Source of the DNA: JBBQUN01 sp963717115
GTDB lineage: Bacteria > Actinomycetota > Acidimicrobiia > Acidimicrobiales > SZUA-35
Length of the DNA stretch: 64,000 bases
Assembly: GCA_963717115.1 (NCBI GenBank)
Contig: CAVQVO010000020.1
Coordinates: 1,222,640 to 1,286,639 of the forward strand
Direction: 5' to 3'
The notes beneath the pieces were generated by a model. That model had not been told where the DNA came from and ran no database searches. It saw only the letters and a list, made by a program, of their open reading frames with translations. Within the stretch, counting starts at the first letter, position 1. Every line of letters starts with the position of its first letter. The position numbers were made by a program, and so were the translations under genes. Shown piece after piece: positions 1 to 10,063 of this stretch.

Positions 1-1218
1 GCCCGCGAGACCGCCGGATCGACGGCGCCCGGTCCGCTGGCCGGGGTCCGCATCGCCGATCTGACCACGGTGATCATGGGGCCGATGGCCACCCGAATCC
101 TGGGCGATCTCGGGGCCGACGTCATCAAGATCGAGTCGCCCGAGGTCGACTTCATGCGCGACTTCGAACCGAAGCGATCCCCCGGGATGGGGGCCATGAG
201 CCTCAACCTGCATCGCAACAAGCGCAGCATCGTCCTCGATCTGAAGTCCGAGTCCGGGCACCGGGCCGTCGTCGACCTCATCGCCTCCTGCGACGTGTTC
301 ATCTCGAACATGCGACCGGCCGCACTGAGCCGGCTCGGCCTCGACCCGGCGTCGCTCTCGGCCCGGAAACCGGACCTGATCTACTGCGGAGCCACCGGCT
401 TCGACAGCTCGGGCCCCTACGCCGGCAAGGCCGCCTACGACGACGTGATCCAGGCCGTGTCCGGCATGGCGTCGATGTCGTCGTGGCTGGGCGGGGAGCC
501 CGCCTACCTGCCCACCATCGCCGCCGACAAGATCAGCGGCCTGCACATCGTGTATGCGGTCCTGGCGGCGCTGTATCGGAAGGCAACGACCGGCGAGGGC
601 GACGTGATCGAGGTCCCGATGGCCGAGTCGGTGGCCAGCTTCAACCTGGTGGAGCACCTGAACGGACACACCCTCGAACCCAAGGAGCCGCCGTTCAGCT
701 ACCAGCGCCTGCTGACCCCGCACCGGCGACCGCGCCGCTCGGCCGACGGATGGGTCTGCATCCTGCCCTACAGCGATCGCAACTGGCAGGACTTCTTCGC
801 CCTCGTCGGCAAACCCGAACTCGCCGACGACCCCCGATTCGACTCGGTGAACGCCCGGGTCACCAACGTCGATGCGCTCTACGCCCTTCTCGACACGTTC
901 ATGTCGCGCCACACCACCGACGAGTGGATGCGGCTCTGCGACGATGCCTCGATCCCGGCGGTGCCGGTCGTGGATCTCGAGCACATCGACGACGACCCCC
1001 ACTTCGCCGCCGTTGGCATGATCGAGGTGCAGGAGCACCCCACCGAGGGCGCCTACCGGGTCGTGCGGGATCCGGTGCGGTTCGCCTCGGGGAACGCCGG
1101 CGTGTGGCGGCACAGCCCCCGCCCCGGGTCGGCAACCGCCGAGATCCTTCGGGAGCTGGGCTACGACGACGAGGCGATCGCCGCCGTCGTCGAGGCCGGC
1201 CACTGGGACCCGAGCTGA
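1..1218 (+). CDS. CaiB/BaiF family CoA transferase, 5' end outside window
   Basis: This is a family III CoA transferase, which moves a CoA group between carboxylic acids by way of an enzyme-bound aspartyl-CoA ester in the cytoplasm. The reading frame is open from the first base, and the residues before the first possible GTG (base 70) already match the family N-terminus (PLAGVRIADLTTVIMGP), so the real start lies upstream. The conserved LGADVIKIE strand and the family's C-terminal half, with a DDPHF segment before the closing region, are present. The gene stops shortly before a tRNA on the other strand. The substrate cannot be told from the sequence. The call to this family is secure; the physiological role (carnitine, fatty acid or xenobiotic acid metabolism) is open. 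Confidence 0.9.
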   Translation, partial: ARETAGSTAPGPLAGVRIADLTTVIMGPMATRILGDLGADVIKIESPEVDFMRDFEPKRSPGMGAMSLNLHRNKRSIVLDLKSESGHRAVVDLIASCDVFISNMRPAALSRLGLDPASLSARKPDLIYCGATGFDSSGPYAGKAAYDDVIQAVSGMASMSSWLGGEPAYLPTIAADKISGLHIVYAVLAALYRKATTGEGDVIEVPMAESVASFNLVEHLNGHTLEPKEPPFSYQRLLTPHRRPRRSADGWVCILPYSDRNWQDFFALVGKPELADDPRFDSVNARVTNVDALYALLDTFMSRHTTDEWMRLCDDASIPAVPVVDLEHIDDDPHFAAVGMIEVQEHPTEGAYRVVRDPVRFASGNAGVWRHSPRPGSATAEILRELGYDDEAIAAVVEAGHWDPS

Positions 1219-1270
1219 TCGGCGAGGACGCGAACGTGCCCCGAGGCGAGGCCCGGGGCACGGAACGGTG

Positions 1271-1346
1271 TGGCTCGGGGGGTGGGGATCGAACCCACGA
1301 CCCATTGATTAACAGTCAATTGCTCTGCCAGCTGAGCTACCCCCGA
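1271..1346 (-). tRNA. tRNA-Asn (anticodon GTT)
   Basis: The minus strand folds as a full cloverleaf. The 7-bp acceptor stem is TCGGGGG pairing with CCCCCGA; the D stem is GCTC/GAGC; the anticodon loop CTGTTAA sits on ATTGA/TCAAT; the T arm is GTGGG-TTCGATC-CCCAC. The discriminator is G and the CCA end is encoded. The anticodon GTT reads asparagine codons. It lies alone between the CoA transferase and sigA. Confidence 0.97.
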
Positions 1347-1433
1347 AGGCGAGGCCGAGGATAGCAAGGCTTCGCGTCGACCCTGCACCTTTGCGCCAAT
1401 CGGCGGTGAGTCCCGCCGGCCCGTCGGCGTCGG

Positions 1434-2666
1434 TCAGTCGAGATAGTCGCGGAGTCGGTCGCTGCGCAGCGGGTGACGCAATTTGGCCAGGGTCTTGGAC
1501 TCGATCTGGCGGATCCGTTCCCGGGTGACACCGAACTCCTTGCCGACCTCCTCGAGCGTGCGCGGCCGGCCGTCGACCAGCCCGAATCGGAGGCGAACGA
1601 CCTCGGACTCGCGGTCGGACAGGTCGCTCAGCACCTCGTTGACGGTCTCGGCGAGCATCTTCCGGGCGGTGACGTCGAGCGGGGCCGCCGCACCGTCGGG
1701 AATGAAGTCGGCCATCGAGGTGTCGTCTTCCTCGCCGATCGGCGAGTCGAGCGACAGCGGGTCCTGCTGGGCGATCCGCAGGATCTCGGCGACCTTGGCC
1801 TCGGGGAGGTCGACGGCATCGGCCAGTTCGGCCAGGGTCGGTTCCCGCTCGAGCTTCTGCAGCATGGAGCGCTGCTGGCGGACGACCTTGTTGATCGACT
1901 CGACCATGTGCACCGGCACCCGGATGGTCCGGGACTGGTCGGCCAGTGCCCGGGTGATCGCCTGCCGGATCCACCAGGTCGCGTACGTCGAGAACTTGAA
2001 GCCCTTGGAGTAGTCGAACTTCTCGACGGCCCGCATCAGACCCAGGTTGCCCTCTTGGATCAGGTCGAGCATGGGGACGCTACGACCCACGTAGCGCTTG
2101 GCGATCGACACGACCAGCCGGAGGTTGGCGGAGGTGAGCTCGCTGCGGGCCCGATGGCCGTCGGCCACGATGCGGCGCAGTCGGCGCTGCTCGGCCAGGG
2201 GGAGGTCGTGCCAGGTCTCGGCGTGGATCAGCTCGGCGATCGTGGCTGCGGCCGCGGCGCCGGCCTCGATCCGCTTGGCCAGCGACACCTCCTCGTCGGC
2301 GCTGAGCAGGGGGACCTTGCCGATCTCCTTGAGGTACATGCGCACCGGGTCGGAGGATCCGTTGGCCCGGGCCATGGCCACGGCGGCCACCCGGGCCGGG
2401 TCGTCCTTGAGGCGCAGTTTGCGGTGTCCGTTGGCGTCGATCGGGGGCTGGTCGAGTTCGACCGGGTCGTCGTCGAAGGGGACCTCGGATTCCTCGAGGA
2501 ACGACTTCACCGCCTCGAGCACGTCGGGGGTGAGTTCGACCCGCTTCATGACGTCGATGACGTCTTCGGGATTGAGCGAGCGGCCACCCCGAGCGCGCAG
2601 GAGGAGGCGATCCCGATGTTCATCGGTGAATGCACTCGGCGCAGCGGCGACGGACCGGTCGGTCAA
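1434..2666 (-). CDS. sigA: Primary sigma factor SigA/RpoD
   Basis: Housekeeping RNA polymerase sigma-70 factor. After an N-terminal region it shows region 1.2 (DPVRMYLKEIGKVPLL), the region 2 core-binding and -10 recognition helices (STYATWWIRQAITRA), region 3 (IRVPVHMVESINKV) and the region 4 helix-turn-helix (VTRERIRQIESKTLAKLRHP) at the C-terminus. I choose the TTG at 2666: it overlaps the dnaG stop as TTGA and has GAGGAGG a few bases upstream, giving about 410 residues. A GTG at 2696 in the same frame would add ten residues and lacks such a site. The dnaG-sigA pair is the classical macromolecular-synthesis arrangement, and the overlap suggests translational coupling. Confidence 0.95.
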   Translation of the reverse strand: MTDRSVAAAPSAFTDEHRDRLLLRARGGRSLNPEDVIDVMKRVELTPDVLEAVKSFLEESEVPFDDDPVELDQPPIDANGHRKLRLKDDPARVAAVAMARANGSSDPVRMYLKEIGKVPLLSADEEVSLAKRIEAGAAAAATIAELIHAETWHDLPLAEQRRLRRIVADGHRARSELTSANLRLVVSIAKRYVGRSVPMLDLIQEGNLGLMRAVEKFDYSKGFKFSTYATWWIRQAITRALADQSRTIRVPVHMVESINKVVRQQRSMLQKLEREPTLAELADAVDLPEAKVAEILRIAQQDPLSLDSPIGEEDDTSMADFIPDGAAAPLDVTARKMLAETVNEVLSDLSDRESEVVRLRFGLVDGRPRTLEEVGKEFGVTRERIRQIESKTLAKLRHPLRSDRLRDYLD

Positions 2667-4438
2667 GAGACCTCCTCGGAGGGATGGGTGAGCCACGCTA
2701 GCAACTCGGCGACGGCCGGTGCTTGTCGACCGGGTTCGAGCAGGTCAGCCTGATGACGCAGCAGCCAGGACACCTCGCGGTTGGTGTCGGCGATGTCGGC
2801 CGGGTCGACCGCGCCCTTGGCGGCGCGTCGTCCCGCTTCGATCTGGGTGTCGAGAAAGCGTCGCCACAGGAGGCAGGCGACATCGGTGGGTTCGCTGGTG
2901 GGCTCCTCGACCGACACCCGCTGGAGGAGATCGCCGACCTCGGGTCCGCCGGCTTCGATGGCCGCGTGGATCGAGGGCGACGAGGTGAGGGTGTCGTAGG
3001 CCGTTGCCAGGAGATCCTGGGTGAAGAGGTCGGCAACGAGCAGGGCGGTCATCTCGTCACGACGGTGGACGGTCAGTTTCAGCGCCTCGTACTCGGCCGG
3101 ATGGCGCACGCCGGACTCGACCCGGCGCACCGGGCCGCTCGAACCGTTCGCCCGGCGGGACGGACCGGCGGCGGCCATTTCCCGGACCAGGTCCTCGGAG
3201 ATCCGGCACCGATCGGCGATCGTGTAGGCGTACTGGTCGCGCACGATCCGGTCGGGATGTTCGGCCACCATGGCCAACGCTGCTTCGGCCGTCCGGGCCC
3301 GACCCTCGGCCGACGACAGGTCGCCGGCGTCGAGGGCCCGTTCGACCCGGAACTGCAGGAACGGTCGGGCGTTGGCGACGGCTGCGGCGAGCCGTTGCGG
3401 GTTCTGGCGGGCCAGATCGGCCGGATCGACCCCGTTGGGCAGGTCGGCGACCAGCACATCGAGGTCGTGGGTCTTCTCCCACTCGTAGAAGCGTGCCGCG
3501 GCGTTCTGGCCCGCCGCGTCGGCGTCGAACGACAGCACCACCCGCCGAGCGAAGCGCCGCAGCAGCTTCACGTGCTCGTCGGTGAGCGCGGTGCCGCAGG
3601 TGGCGACGGCCCGGGGGGTGCCCGCCAGGTCGAAGGCGATCACGTCGGTGTAGCCCTCGCAGACGATGACCTCGTCGGCGTTGACGATGTCGGACTTGGC
3701 CCAGTTCAGTCCGTACAGCGCCCGGCTCTTGCTGTAGACGGTGGAGTCGGCGGAGTTCACGTACTTGCGAGCGTCGTCGGATCCGGGCAGGACCCGACCG
3801 CCGAAGCCGATCGGGTGGCCCTGCGGGTCGAAGATCGGGAACAGCACCCGACCCCGGAAGAAGTCGTACTGACCGCCGTGGCGATTGATGCCACCCAGAC
3901 CCGAATCGGTCCAGTCGGCATCCGACAGCCGCAGCGCCTTGGACAGGTGGTCCCAGCCGTCGGGGGCCCAGCCGATCCGGTAGCGACGAACGACGTCGCC
4001 GTCGTAGCCCCGTTGGCGCAGGTAACCGCGGGCCGATCCGGCGTCGGGTCCGTGCAGCAGGCGGTCGTGGTAGAACTCGACGGCTCGTTCGATCGCGTGC
4101 TGGAGCCGGGCCTTGCGTTTGCGCTCCTCGCCCTCGTTGGCATCGGTGTAGTGCAGTTGAACACCGAACTTGTTGGCCAACCATTCGACGGCACCGACGA
4201 AGTCGAGCTGTTCCTTCTCGCGGACGAAGGTGATGACGTCGCCCTTGGCCCCACACCCGAAGCAGTAGTAGAGGCCCTCTTCGCCGTTGACCGAGAACGA
4301 CGGCGACCGCTCGGAATGGAAGGGGCACAGGCCGGTGAAACGCCGTCCGACCCGGCGGAGCTGGCTGTAGTTGGCGATGACCGCGACGATGTCGGACTGC
4401 TCGCGCACCCTGACGATGTCGTCGTCGACGATCCCCAC
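2663..4438 (-). CDS. dnaG: DNA primase DnaG
   Basis: DnaG makes the RNA primers for lagging-strand replication. The N-terminal CHC2 zinc ribbon is visible with Cys38, His41, Cys59 and Cys62 (CPFH then CFGCG). It is followed by the catalytic core and TOPRIM domain with the EGYTDVIAFDLAG motif and the DADAAGQ acidic motif, then a C-terminal helicase-binding region. At 591 residues it has normal length. The start is GTG at 4438. It overlaps the downstream sigA by four bases. Upstream lies ppdK's stop, about 60 bases away, so dnaG may be read from its own promoter in that gap or with ppdK. Confidence 0.97.
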   Translation of the reverse strand: MGIVDDDIVRVREQSDIVAVIANYSQLRRVGRRFTGLCPFHSERSPSFSVNGEEGLYYCFGCGAKGDVITFVREKEQLDFVGAVEWLANKFGVQLHYTDANEGEERKRKARLQHAIERAVEFYHDRLLHGPDAGSARGYLRQRGYDGDVVRRYRIGWAPDGWDHLSKALRLSDADWTDSGLGGINRHGGQYDFFRGRVLFPIFDPQGHPIGFGGRVLPGSDDARKYVNSADSTVYSKSRALYGLNWAKSDIVNADEVIVCEGYTDVIAFDLAGTPRAVATCGTALTDEHVKLLRRFARRVVLSFDADAAGQNAAARFYEWEKTHDLDVLVADLPNGVDPADLARQNPQRLAAAVANARPFLQFRVERALDAGDLSSAEGRARTAEAALAMVAEHPDRIVRDQYAYTIADRCRISEDLVREMAAAGPSRRANGSSGPVRRVESGVRHPAEYEALKLTVHRRDEMTALLVADLFTQDLLATAYDTLTSSPSIHAAIEAGGPEVGDLLQRVSVEEPTSEPTDVACLLWRRFLDTQIEAGRRAAKGAVDPADIADTNREVSWLLRHQADLLEPGRQAPAVAELLAWLTHPSEEVS

Positions 4439-4501
4439 GGCCAGAACCTACCAGTGCCATCGGACGGGGCGATCGGCGGCGGGTCCGATCGGCCGCGCCG
4501 G

Positions 4502-7101
4502 TCAGCCGCCCGATCGGACGATGGCCTGGGCCGCAGCGAGACGGGCGATCGGTACCCGGTAGGGCGAGCACGACACGTAGTCGAGCCCGCACCGCCAGAA
4601 GAGGTCGATGCTGGCCGGGTCGCCGCCGTGTTCGCCGCACACGCCGAGCTTCATGCCGGGTTTGGTGGCCCGGGCGGCGACGGCGGCCTGACGAACGAGT
4701 TCGCCGACCCCGCTCTGGTCGATCGTGTCGAACGGGTTGGCGCCGATCAACTCGAGATCGCAGTACAGCCGGATGAAACTCGCCTCGACGTCGTCGCGGC
4801 TGAAGCCGAAGGTCATCTGGGTCAGGTCGTTGGTGCCGAAACTGAAGAAGTCGGCGACGTTGGCGATCTCGCCGGCACGCAGGGCCGCTCGGGGCGTCTC
4901 GATCATGGACCCCACCGACGACCGACAGCGGCTCGGACCGACCGGCGTTCGCGGCGTCGATCTCTTCGACGACCCAGCCCCGCACCAGTTCGAGTTCCTG
5001 ACGATTGACCACCAGCGGGATCATGATCTCGACGATCGGGTGCCCGCCGGCGTCGGCCCGTTCGCCGCGCCGCCGACAGCAGCGCTCGAACCTGGGTCCG
5101 GTAGAGGTGCGGCTTCAGGATGCCGAGCCGGACCCCGCGGGTGCCGAGCATCGGGTTCTCCTCGTGGTGGGCCTGGGCGGCGGCGAGCAGTCGGCGATCG
5201 GCGGCATCGAGACCCGACGAGGCCTGCCGGACCATCAGTTCGGTGATGTCGGGCAGGAACTCGTGCAGCGGCGGATCGAGGAGTCGCACGGTGACGGGGA
5301 GTCCGTCCATCACCTCGAGCAGCGCCAGGTAGTCCTTGTGCTGGACCTCGCCCAGTTCGACGAGCGAGGCTTCCTGGTCTTCGGGCGAGGCGGCCAGGAT
5401 CATCCGCTGGACGATGGGCAGCCGATCACCGAGGAACTGGTGCTCGGTCCGGCACAGGCCGATGCCCTCGGCGCCGTGTTCGCGGGCGATGATGGCATCT
5501 TCGGGCGTGTCGGCGTTGGCCCGGACCGCCATCTTGCCGGCGCGGATCTCGTCGGCCCAGCCGAGGATCTCGTTCATCTCGGCGGGCACGTCGCCTTCGG
5601 ACAGGTCGACCGCCCCGACGAACACCTCGCCGGTGGCGCCGTCGAGACTGATGAGGTCGCCCTGGTGCACCACGAGCGGACCGACCGAGAAGTGCCGGTC
5701 GCCGATCGTGATCGCCCCGGCACCGCACACGGCGGGCTTGCCCCATCCCCGGGCCACGACGGCGGCGTGGCTGGCGAGGCCACCCCGCGTGGTCAGGATG
5801 CCCTCGGCGACGGCCATGCCGTGGACGTCCTCGGGTGAGGTCTCGTCCTTGACGAGGATGACGTCGATGCCCTCGTCGTAGGCATCGACGGCGTCGTTGG
5901 GATCGAAGTACACCGCTCCGACGGCGGCCCCCGGCGAGGCACCGAGCCCGGTGGCGATGGCCCGCTGGGACGATCCCGAGAACTGGGGGTGGAGGATCTG
6001 GTCGAGGTGGTCGGCGGTCACCCGCAGCAGCGCCTCACCCCGGTCGAGTGCGAGGTCGTCGGGATCGGCGAGCTGCCGGGCGATGCGCACCGCGGCCGCA
6101 CCGGCTCGATCGCCACGACGGGCACCGAGGAACCGGAGCGCGCCCTGTTCGACGGTGAAGTCGATGCTGACCATGTCGCGGTAGCGGGCCTCGAGGCAGG
6201 TGAACGAGGCGATCAGCTCGGCGAAGGCCTCGGGGACCACGGCCTCCATCTCGGCGAGCGTGACCGACTCGCCGGTGCGCTGGTCGATGCCCTGACCGCC
6301 GATCCGGAAGTCGCCGTAGGGGGTTCGGTCGCCGGTGATCGGGTTGCGGCTGAACGCGAGGCCCGACCCGGACCGCTCGTCTCGGTTGCCGAACACCATC
6401 TGCTGGACGACGACGGCGAGTCCGAGGTCGTGCGGGATGGCCTCGCGCTGGCGGTAGGTGCGCGACTGCGGCGAATTCCAGCTGCGGAAGGCGGCCTCGA
6501 CGGCCCCCTGGACCTGAGCGTGCGGATCCTGTGGGAACGGGGTGCCCCGCTGCTCGAGCAGGGCCTTGAAGTTGGTGACCAGCAACTGCAGTTCGGAGAC
6601 ACCGAGTGCCGACTCGCTCTCGACCCCGGCCAGCGCCTTGGCCCCCTCGACCCGACGCTCGAGCATCTCGGGTGCGACGCCGAGGACGACGATGCCGAAC
6701 ATCTGGATCAGTCGCCGGTAGGAGTCGAAGGCGAATCGGGGATCTCCGGTGGCGTCGGCCAGTTCCCCGACGGTGTCGTCGTTGAGGCCCAGGTTGAGCA
6801 CCGTTGCGGCGGCGCCGGGCATCGACGTGGTCGAGCTGGGCCGGACGCTGACCAGCAGGGGGAAGCCCTCGCGGGCCAGGGCCCGGGTGGCGTCGGTGGC
6901 GGCTCGCACGGCACCGGGAGCGAACTCACCGGTGCGGAGGAAGTGGTTGCAGACCTCGGTGGTGATCACGTAACCGGCCGGAACGCTCAGCCCCAGTTCG
7001 CCGCGGAGGTCCGACAGCGCCGCCCCTTTCTCGCCCAGCAACTCGATCCGTCGGCCGGGAGGCGCGTCGTGATCGTGGTCGAGGGCGAAGAGCGTCAGCA
7101 T
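4502..7101 (-). CDS. ppdK: Pyruvate, phosphate dikinase (frameshifted twice)
   Basis: PpdK interconverts pyruvate, ATP and phosphate with phosphoenolpyruvate, AMP and pyrophosphate, and can run toward gluconeogenesis or glycolysis. The N-terminal nucleotide-binding domain, the central phosphohistidine domain (GGLASHAAVVARGWGKP) and the C-terminal PEP-binding barrel (MIETPRAALRAGEI, FSFGTNDLTQMTFGF, GVCGEHGGDP) are all present, and total length is near the usual 870-880 residues. The frame is broken by single-base shifts near 5,070 and near 4,915, on either side of a correctly coding PIVEIMIPLVV segment, so sequencing error is likely. The residue two before the catalytic His is Ala, where plant PPDKs and many bacterial ones have the regulatory Thr. 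The gene sits between glyS and dnaG. Confidence 0.93.
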
Positions 7102-7116
7102 CGCGCCACGTTAGGT

Positions 7117-8493
7117 TCAGCCGAGGCGCTCGGCCAGCCATCCCTCGAGGTCGTCGATCGGGAGTCGCACCTGCTCCATCGAGTCGCGCTCGCGAACGGT
7201 CACGGCGTGGTCGTCGAGCGAGTCGAAGTCGTAGGTGACGCAGAAGGGCGTGCCGATCTCGTCCTGACGCCGGTAGCGCTTGCCGATGTTCTGGGTCTCG
7301 TCGTAGTCGCACATCCAGCGATCGGCGAGCCGCTCGAACAACTCGGTGGCCGGCCCCGACAGCTCGGGCTTCTTCGACAGGGGCAGGACCGCCACCTTGT
7401 AGGCCGCCAGGGCCGGGTGGAGTCGGAGCACGATCCGGGTGTCGTCGTTGACGGCTTCTTCGTCGTAGGCGGCCATGAGGAACGCCATCATCGTGCGGGT
7501 GGCACCCGCTGCGGGCTCGATCACGTGGGGGACGTAGCGCTCGCCACTCGCCTGGTCGAAGTAGTCGAGCTTGTCGCCCGAGTGTTGGGCGTGCTGGGTG
7601 AGGTCGTAGTCGCCCCGGTTGGCGATGCCCTCGAGTTCGTCCCAGCCCCACGGGAAGAGGAACTCGACGTCGCTGGTGCCGGCGGAGTAGTGGCTCAGTT
7701 CGTCGGACTCGTGGGCCCGCAGTCGCAGCTTGTCGGCCGGGATGCCGAGATCGAGGTACCACTGGAGACGGGTCTGACACCAGTACTCGTACCACTGGCC
7801 GGCCTCGGCCGGTGGGACGAAGAACTCGAGTTCCATCTGCTCGAATTCCCGGGTGCGGAAGACGAAGTTCCCGGGTGTGATCTCGTTGCGGAAGCTCTTG
7901 CCGATCTGGGCGATGCCGAACGGCGGCTTCTTCCGACTGGTGTAGAGCACGTTGGCGAAGTTGATGAACATGCCCTGGGCCGTTTCCGGTCGCAGGTAGA
8001 CCTCGTGGCCCGATCCCTCGACCGGTCCGGCGTGGGTCTTGAACATCAGGTTGAACTGGCGGGGTTCGGTGAACTCGCCCCGGGTCCCGCAGGTCGGGCA
8101 CAGGTCGGGGTCGTCGAGTTTGTCGAGACGATGCCGGCTTCCGCAGCTGCGGCAATCGACCAGCGGATCGCTGAAGTTGGCCAGGTGCCCCGAGGCTTCC
8201 CACACCGCTGGCGGCGACAGGATCGACGCATCGAGTCCGACGACGTCGTGGCGTTTCTGCACCATCGCCCGCCACCAGGCGTCCTTGACGTTGCGCAACA
8301 TGAGCACCCCGACCGGGCCGTAGTCGTAGGTCGATCGGAAGCCGCCGTAGATCTCGGCCGACGGGTACACGACACCGCGCCGCTTCGAGAGGTTCACGAT
8401 CTTGTCGAAGAGCTCGCTCGATCCGGGCCGGTCGGCGGGGGCGGAAGCCTCCGAAGAGGGGGTGGCGACATCGGGTGTATCAGGGGCAGCCAT
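7117..8493 (-). CDS. glyS: Glycine--tRNA ligase, alpha2 type
   Basis: Class II aminoacyl-tRNA synthetase that charges tRNA-Gly. It is the single-chain dimeric type rather than the two-subunit type. The N-terminus has SKRRGVVYPSAEIYGG and YDYGPVGVLM; a zinc-binding insertion carries two CxxC pairs (CRSCG, CPTCG); the class II motif 2 region (NEITPGNFVFRTREFEQME) and motif 3 (EPAAGATRTMMAF) follow, then the C-terminal anticodon-binding domain. The ATG at 8493 gives 458 residues, a normal length. The frame stays open further upstream, but that stretch runs across the divergent RDD gene and has no family similarity. Its stop lies 15 bases before the ppdK start, so the two are probably cotranscribed. 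Confidence 0.96.
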   Translation of the reverse strand: MAAPDTPDVATPSSEASAPADRPGSSELFDKIVNLSKRRGVVYPSAEIYGGFRSTYDYGPVGVLMLRNVKDAWWRAMVQKRHDVVGLDASILSPPAVWEASGHLANFSDPLVDCRSCGSRHRLDKLDDPDLCPTCGTRGEFTEPRQFNLMFKTHAGPVEGSGHEVYLRPETAQGMFINFANVLYTSRKKPPFGIAQIGKSFRNEITPGNFVFRTREFEQMELEFFVPPAEAGQWYEYWCQTRLQWYLDLGIPADKLRLRAHESDELSHYSAGTSDVEFLFPWGWDELEGIANRGDYDLTQHAQHSGDKLDYFDQASGERYVPHVIEPAAGATRTMMAFLMAAYDEEAVNDDTRIVLRLHPALAAYKVAVLPLSKKPELSGPATELFERLADRWMCDYDETQNIGKRYRRQDEIGTPFCVTYDFDSLDDHAVTVRERDSMEQVRLPIDDLEGWLAERLG

Positions 8494-8577
8494 GGCCTCG
8501 CAGGCTAACGTCGGGCGAAGCACCGTCCGATTCTTTTCGATCGACCCGCAACGATCGACCTTCGCGAGGCCCGCTCC

Positions 8578-10029
8578 ATGCTCGATCCCGATTCCACCAA
8601 CGTTCTCCAGCGCCGTGTCCTGGCGTCGCTCGTCGACCTCGGGCTGATCGCCGTTGCCACCGCCCTGATCTGGCGGACCCAGTGGATCCAGTTCACGATC
8701 ACCGCCCGGGACCCGATCACCAATGCGATGATCCCCGATGCCGACCAGGCGGCGAGGATCAACGAGATCGCCGCCTCCCTGCACACCTCGTTCGAGTGGC
8801 GGGGATCGCTGGTCGTCCTCGACCAGACCGGGATCGTCCTCACGGCGCTGTTCGGCATCGTCATGGCGATGGTCACGTTCGTCCTGCTGCCGGCCAACAC
8901 CGGCTGGTCGCCGGGCAAGCGGCTCCTCGGGCTGAGCGTCGTCGACTCCGACGGCAGGATCCCCGGGCTGGCCGCCCATCTCGCCCGCTCGGTCGTCGGG
9001 GTCGTCGACGCGATCCCGTTCGTCGTCCCGGGACTCCTCGGTTGGCTGCTGGCGAAGAACGACGACTTCCATCGCCGGCTCGGCGATCGGGTCGCCAGGA
9101 CCCACGTGATCGACGCGAAGGCGGGGGTCCGGTTCATCGATCCCGGGATGTACGCCCGACGCAACGAACTCCGTCGCCGGGTGGTCGAACCCGATGCCGA
9201 CGGCAACGCCATGGTGCCGATCGAAGACCGCCTCGCCACGTCGGCGACGCTCGAGCGCCGCTCCCGGCGATCCGATCGCCGCCGACCCGCAACCCGTGTC
9301 GACGGAATCCTCCGTGATCTCGTTCCCACCGCCGACCTCGTCGCCGGTCCCGGCCGAACCCGCGGCATCGAGGCCCTCCACCGTCGACGCCGTTCCGAGC
9401 AGCCGTGCCCAGATGCCCCCGCTCTTCTCGGTCGTCCGATGCTCGGATCGCCCGAATCCGAATCCGATCATCCGACGGCGAAGGTGCCCCGTCCCAGTCA
9501 CCGACTCCCGGCTCTCGACTCCGCCTCACCGGTCGCCGCGCACCCGGTCGCCGAGTCCGCAGCCGCCGAGCCCACGGTGGCCGCTCCCCCGTCGGCCGAC
9601 GACGCGGCGATGACCCGACCGCTCGTCGAGCGCGAACCGATGCCCGGCGACGAGTCCCCGGTCGGCCGAGGGCGACCCGACCCCGAACGGTTCGACGACG
9701 ACTGGGACCGGCCGGTCCCGGAACCGGCCCCGGTCTGGAAGCCGGGTCGACCGGGCCCCCAGGCCGTCGCCGGTCGCGAACCGGTTCGCGACTTCTTCGA
9801 TTCGACCTCGCTCGGATCATCCTCGGCGACCGGCACCACCGCCCGGGCTGCCGTCCCCGATTCGGCGGTGGCCACCGCCGACCCCGAACCCGAGTCCGTG
9901 CGCTCCGGCTCGCCCGAGAACGGCACCGTGTGGAACGACGAATGGAAGGCCTGGTTGTTCTGGGATCCGACCGGTCAGCGGTGGCTGCGCCACGACACCG
10001 AGACCGACCGCTGGATCCCGATCGGCTGA
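8578..10029 (+). CDS. RDD family membrane protein with C-terminal DUF2510-like motif
   Basis: The first about 180 residues are an RDD domain: an early RR-LASLVDLGLIAVATAL helix, a second helix (IVLTALFGIVMAMVTFVLL) and the family's WSPGKRLLGLSVVD element with a third membrane segment. A long Pro/Ala/Ser-rich linker follows, ending in a short Trp-rich motif (WKAWLFWDPTGQRWLRHD) that resembles DUF2510. RDD proteins are often transporters or Na+/H+ antiporter-like, but the function here is unknown. Between about 9,260 and 9,480 the translation turns Arg-rich, while the next frame reads as an ordinary Pro/Ser linker. Two compensating frameshifts are therefore possible. The gene diverges from glyS across an 84-base gap. 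Confidence 0.75.
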   Translation: MLDPDSTNVLQRRVLASLVDLGLIAVATALIWRTQWIQFTITARDPITNAMIPDADQAARINEIAASLHTSFEWRGSLVVLDQTGIVLTALFGIVMAMVTFVLLPANTGWSPGKRLLGLSVVDSDGRIPGLAAHLARSVVGVVDAIPFVVPGLLGWLLAKNDDFHRRLGDRVARTHVIDAKAGVRFIDPGMYARRNELRRRVVEPDADGNAMVPIEDRLATSATLERRSRRSDRRRPATRVDGILRDLVPTADLVAGPGRTRGIEALHRRRRSEQPCPDAPALLGRPMLGSPESESDHPTAKVPRPSHRLPALDSASPVAAHPVAESAAAEPTVAAPPSADDAAMTRPLVEREPMPGDESPVGRGRPDPERFDDDWDRPVPEPAPVWKPGRPGPQAVAGREPVRDFFDSTSLGSSSATGTTARAAVPDSAVATADPEPESVRSGSPENGTVWNDEWKAWLFWDPTGQRWLRHDTETDRWIPIG

Positions 10030-10063
10030 CGTCCCCGCCTGACCGCTCGGGAACCCGAACGCG

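Noticed and set aside
2667..2696. Upstream GTG start for sigA
   Set aside because: It would place the strong GAGGAGG site inside the gene; the TTG at 2,666 fits that site and the dnaG overlap.
2723..5008. Open frame of about 760 codons opposite dnaG and the end of ppdK
   Set aside because: It spans two recognised minus-strand genes and has no family features; another GC shadow.
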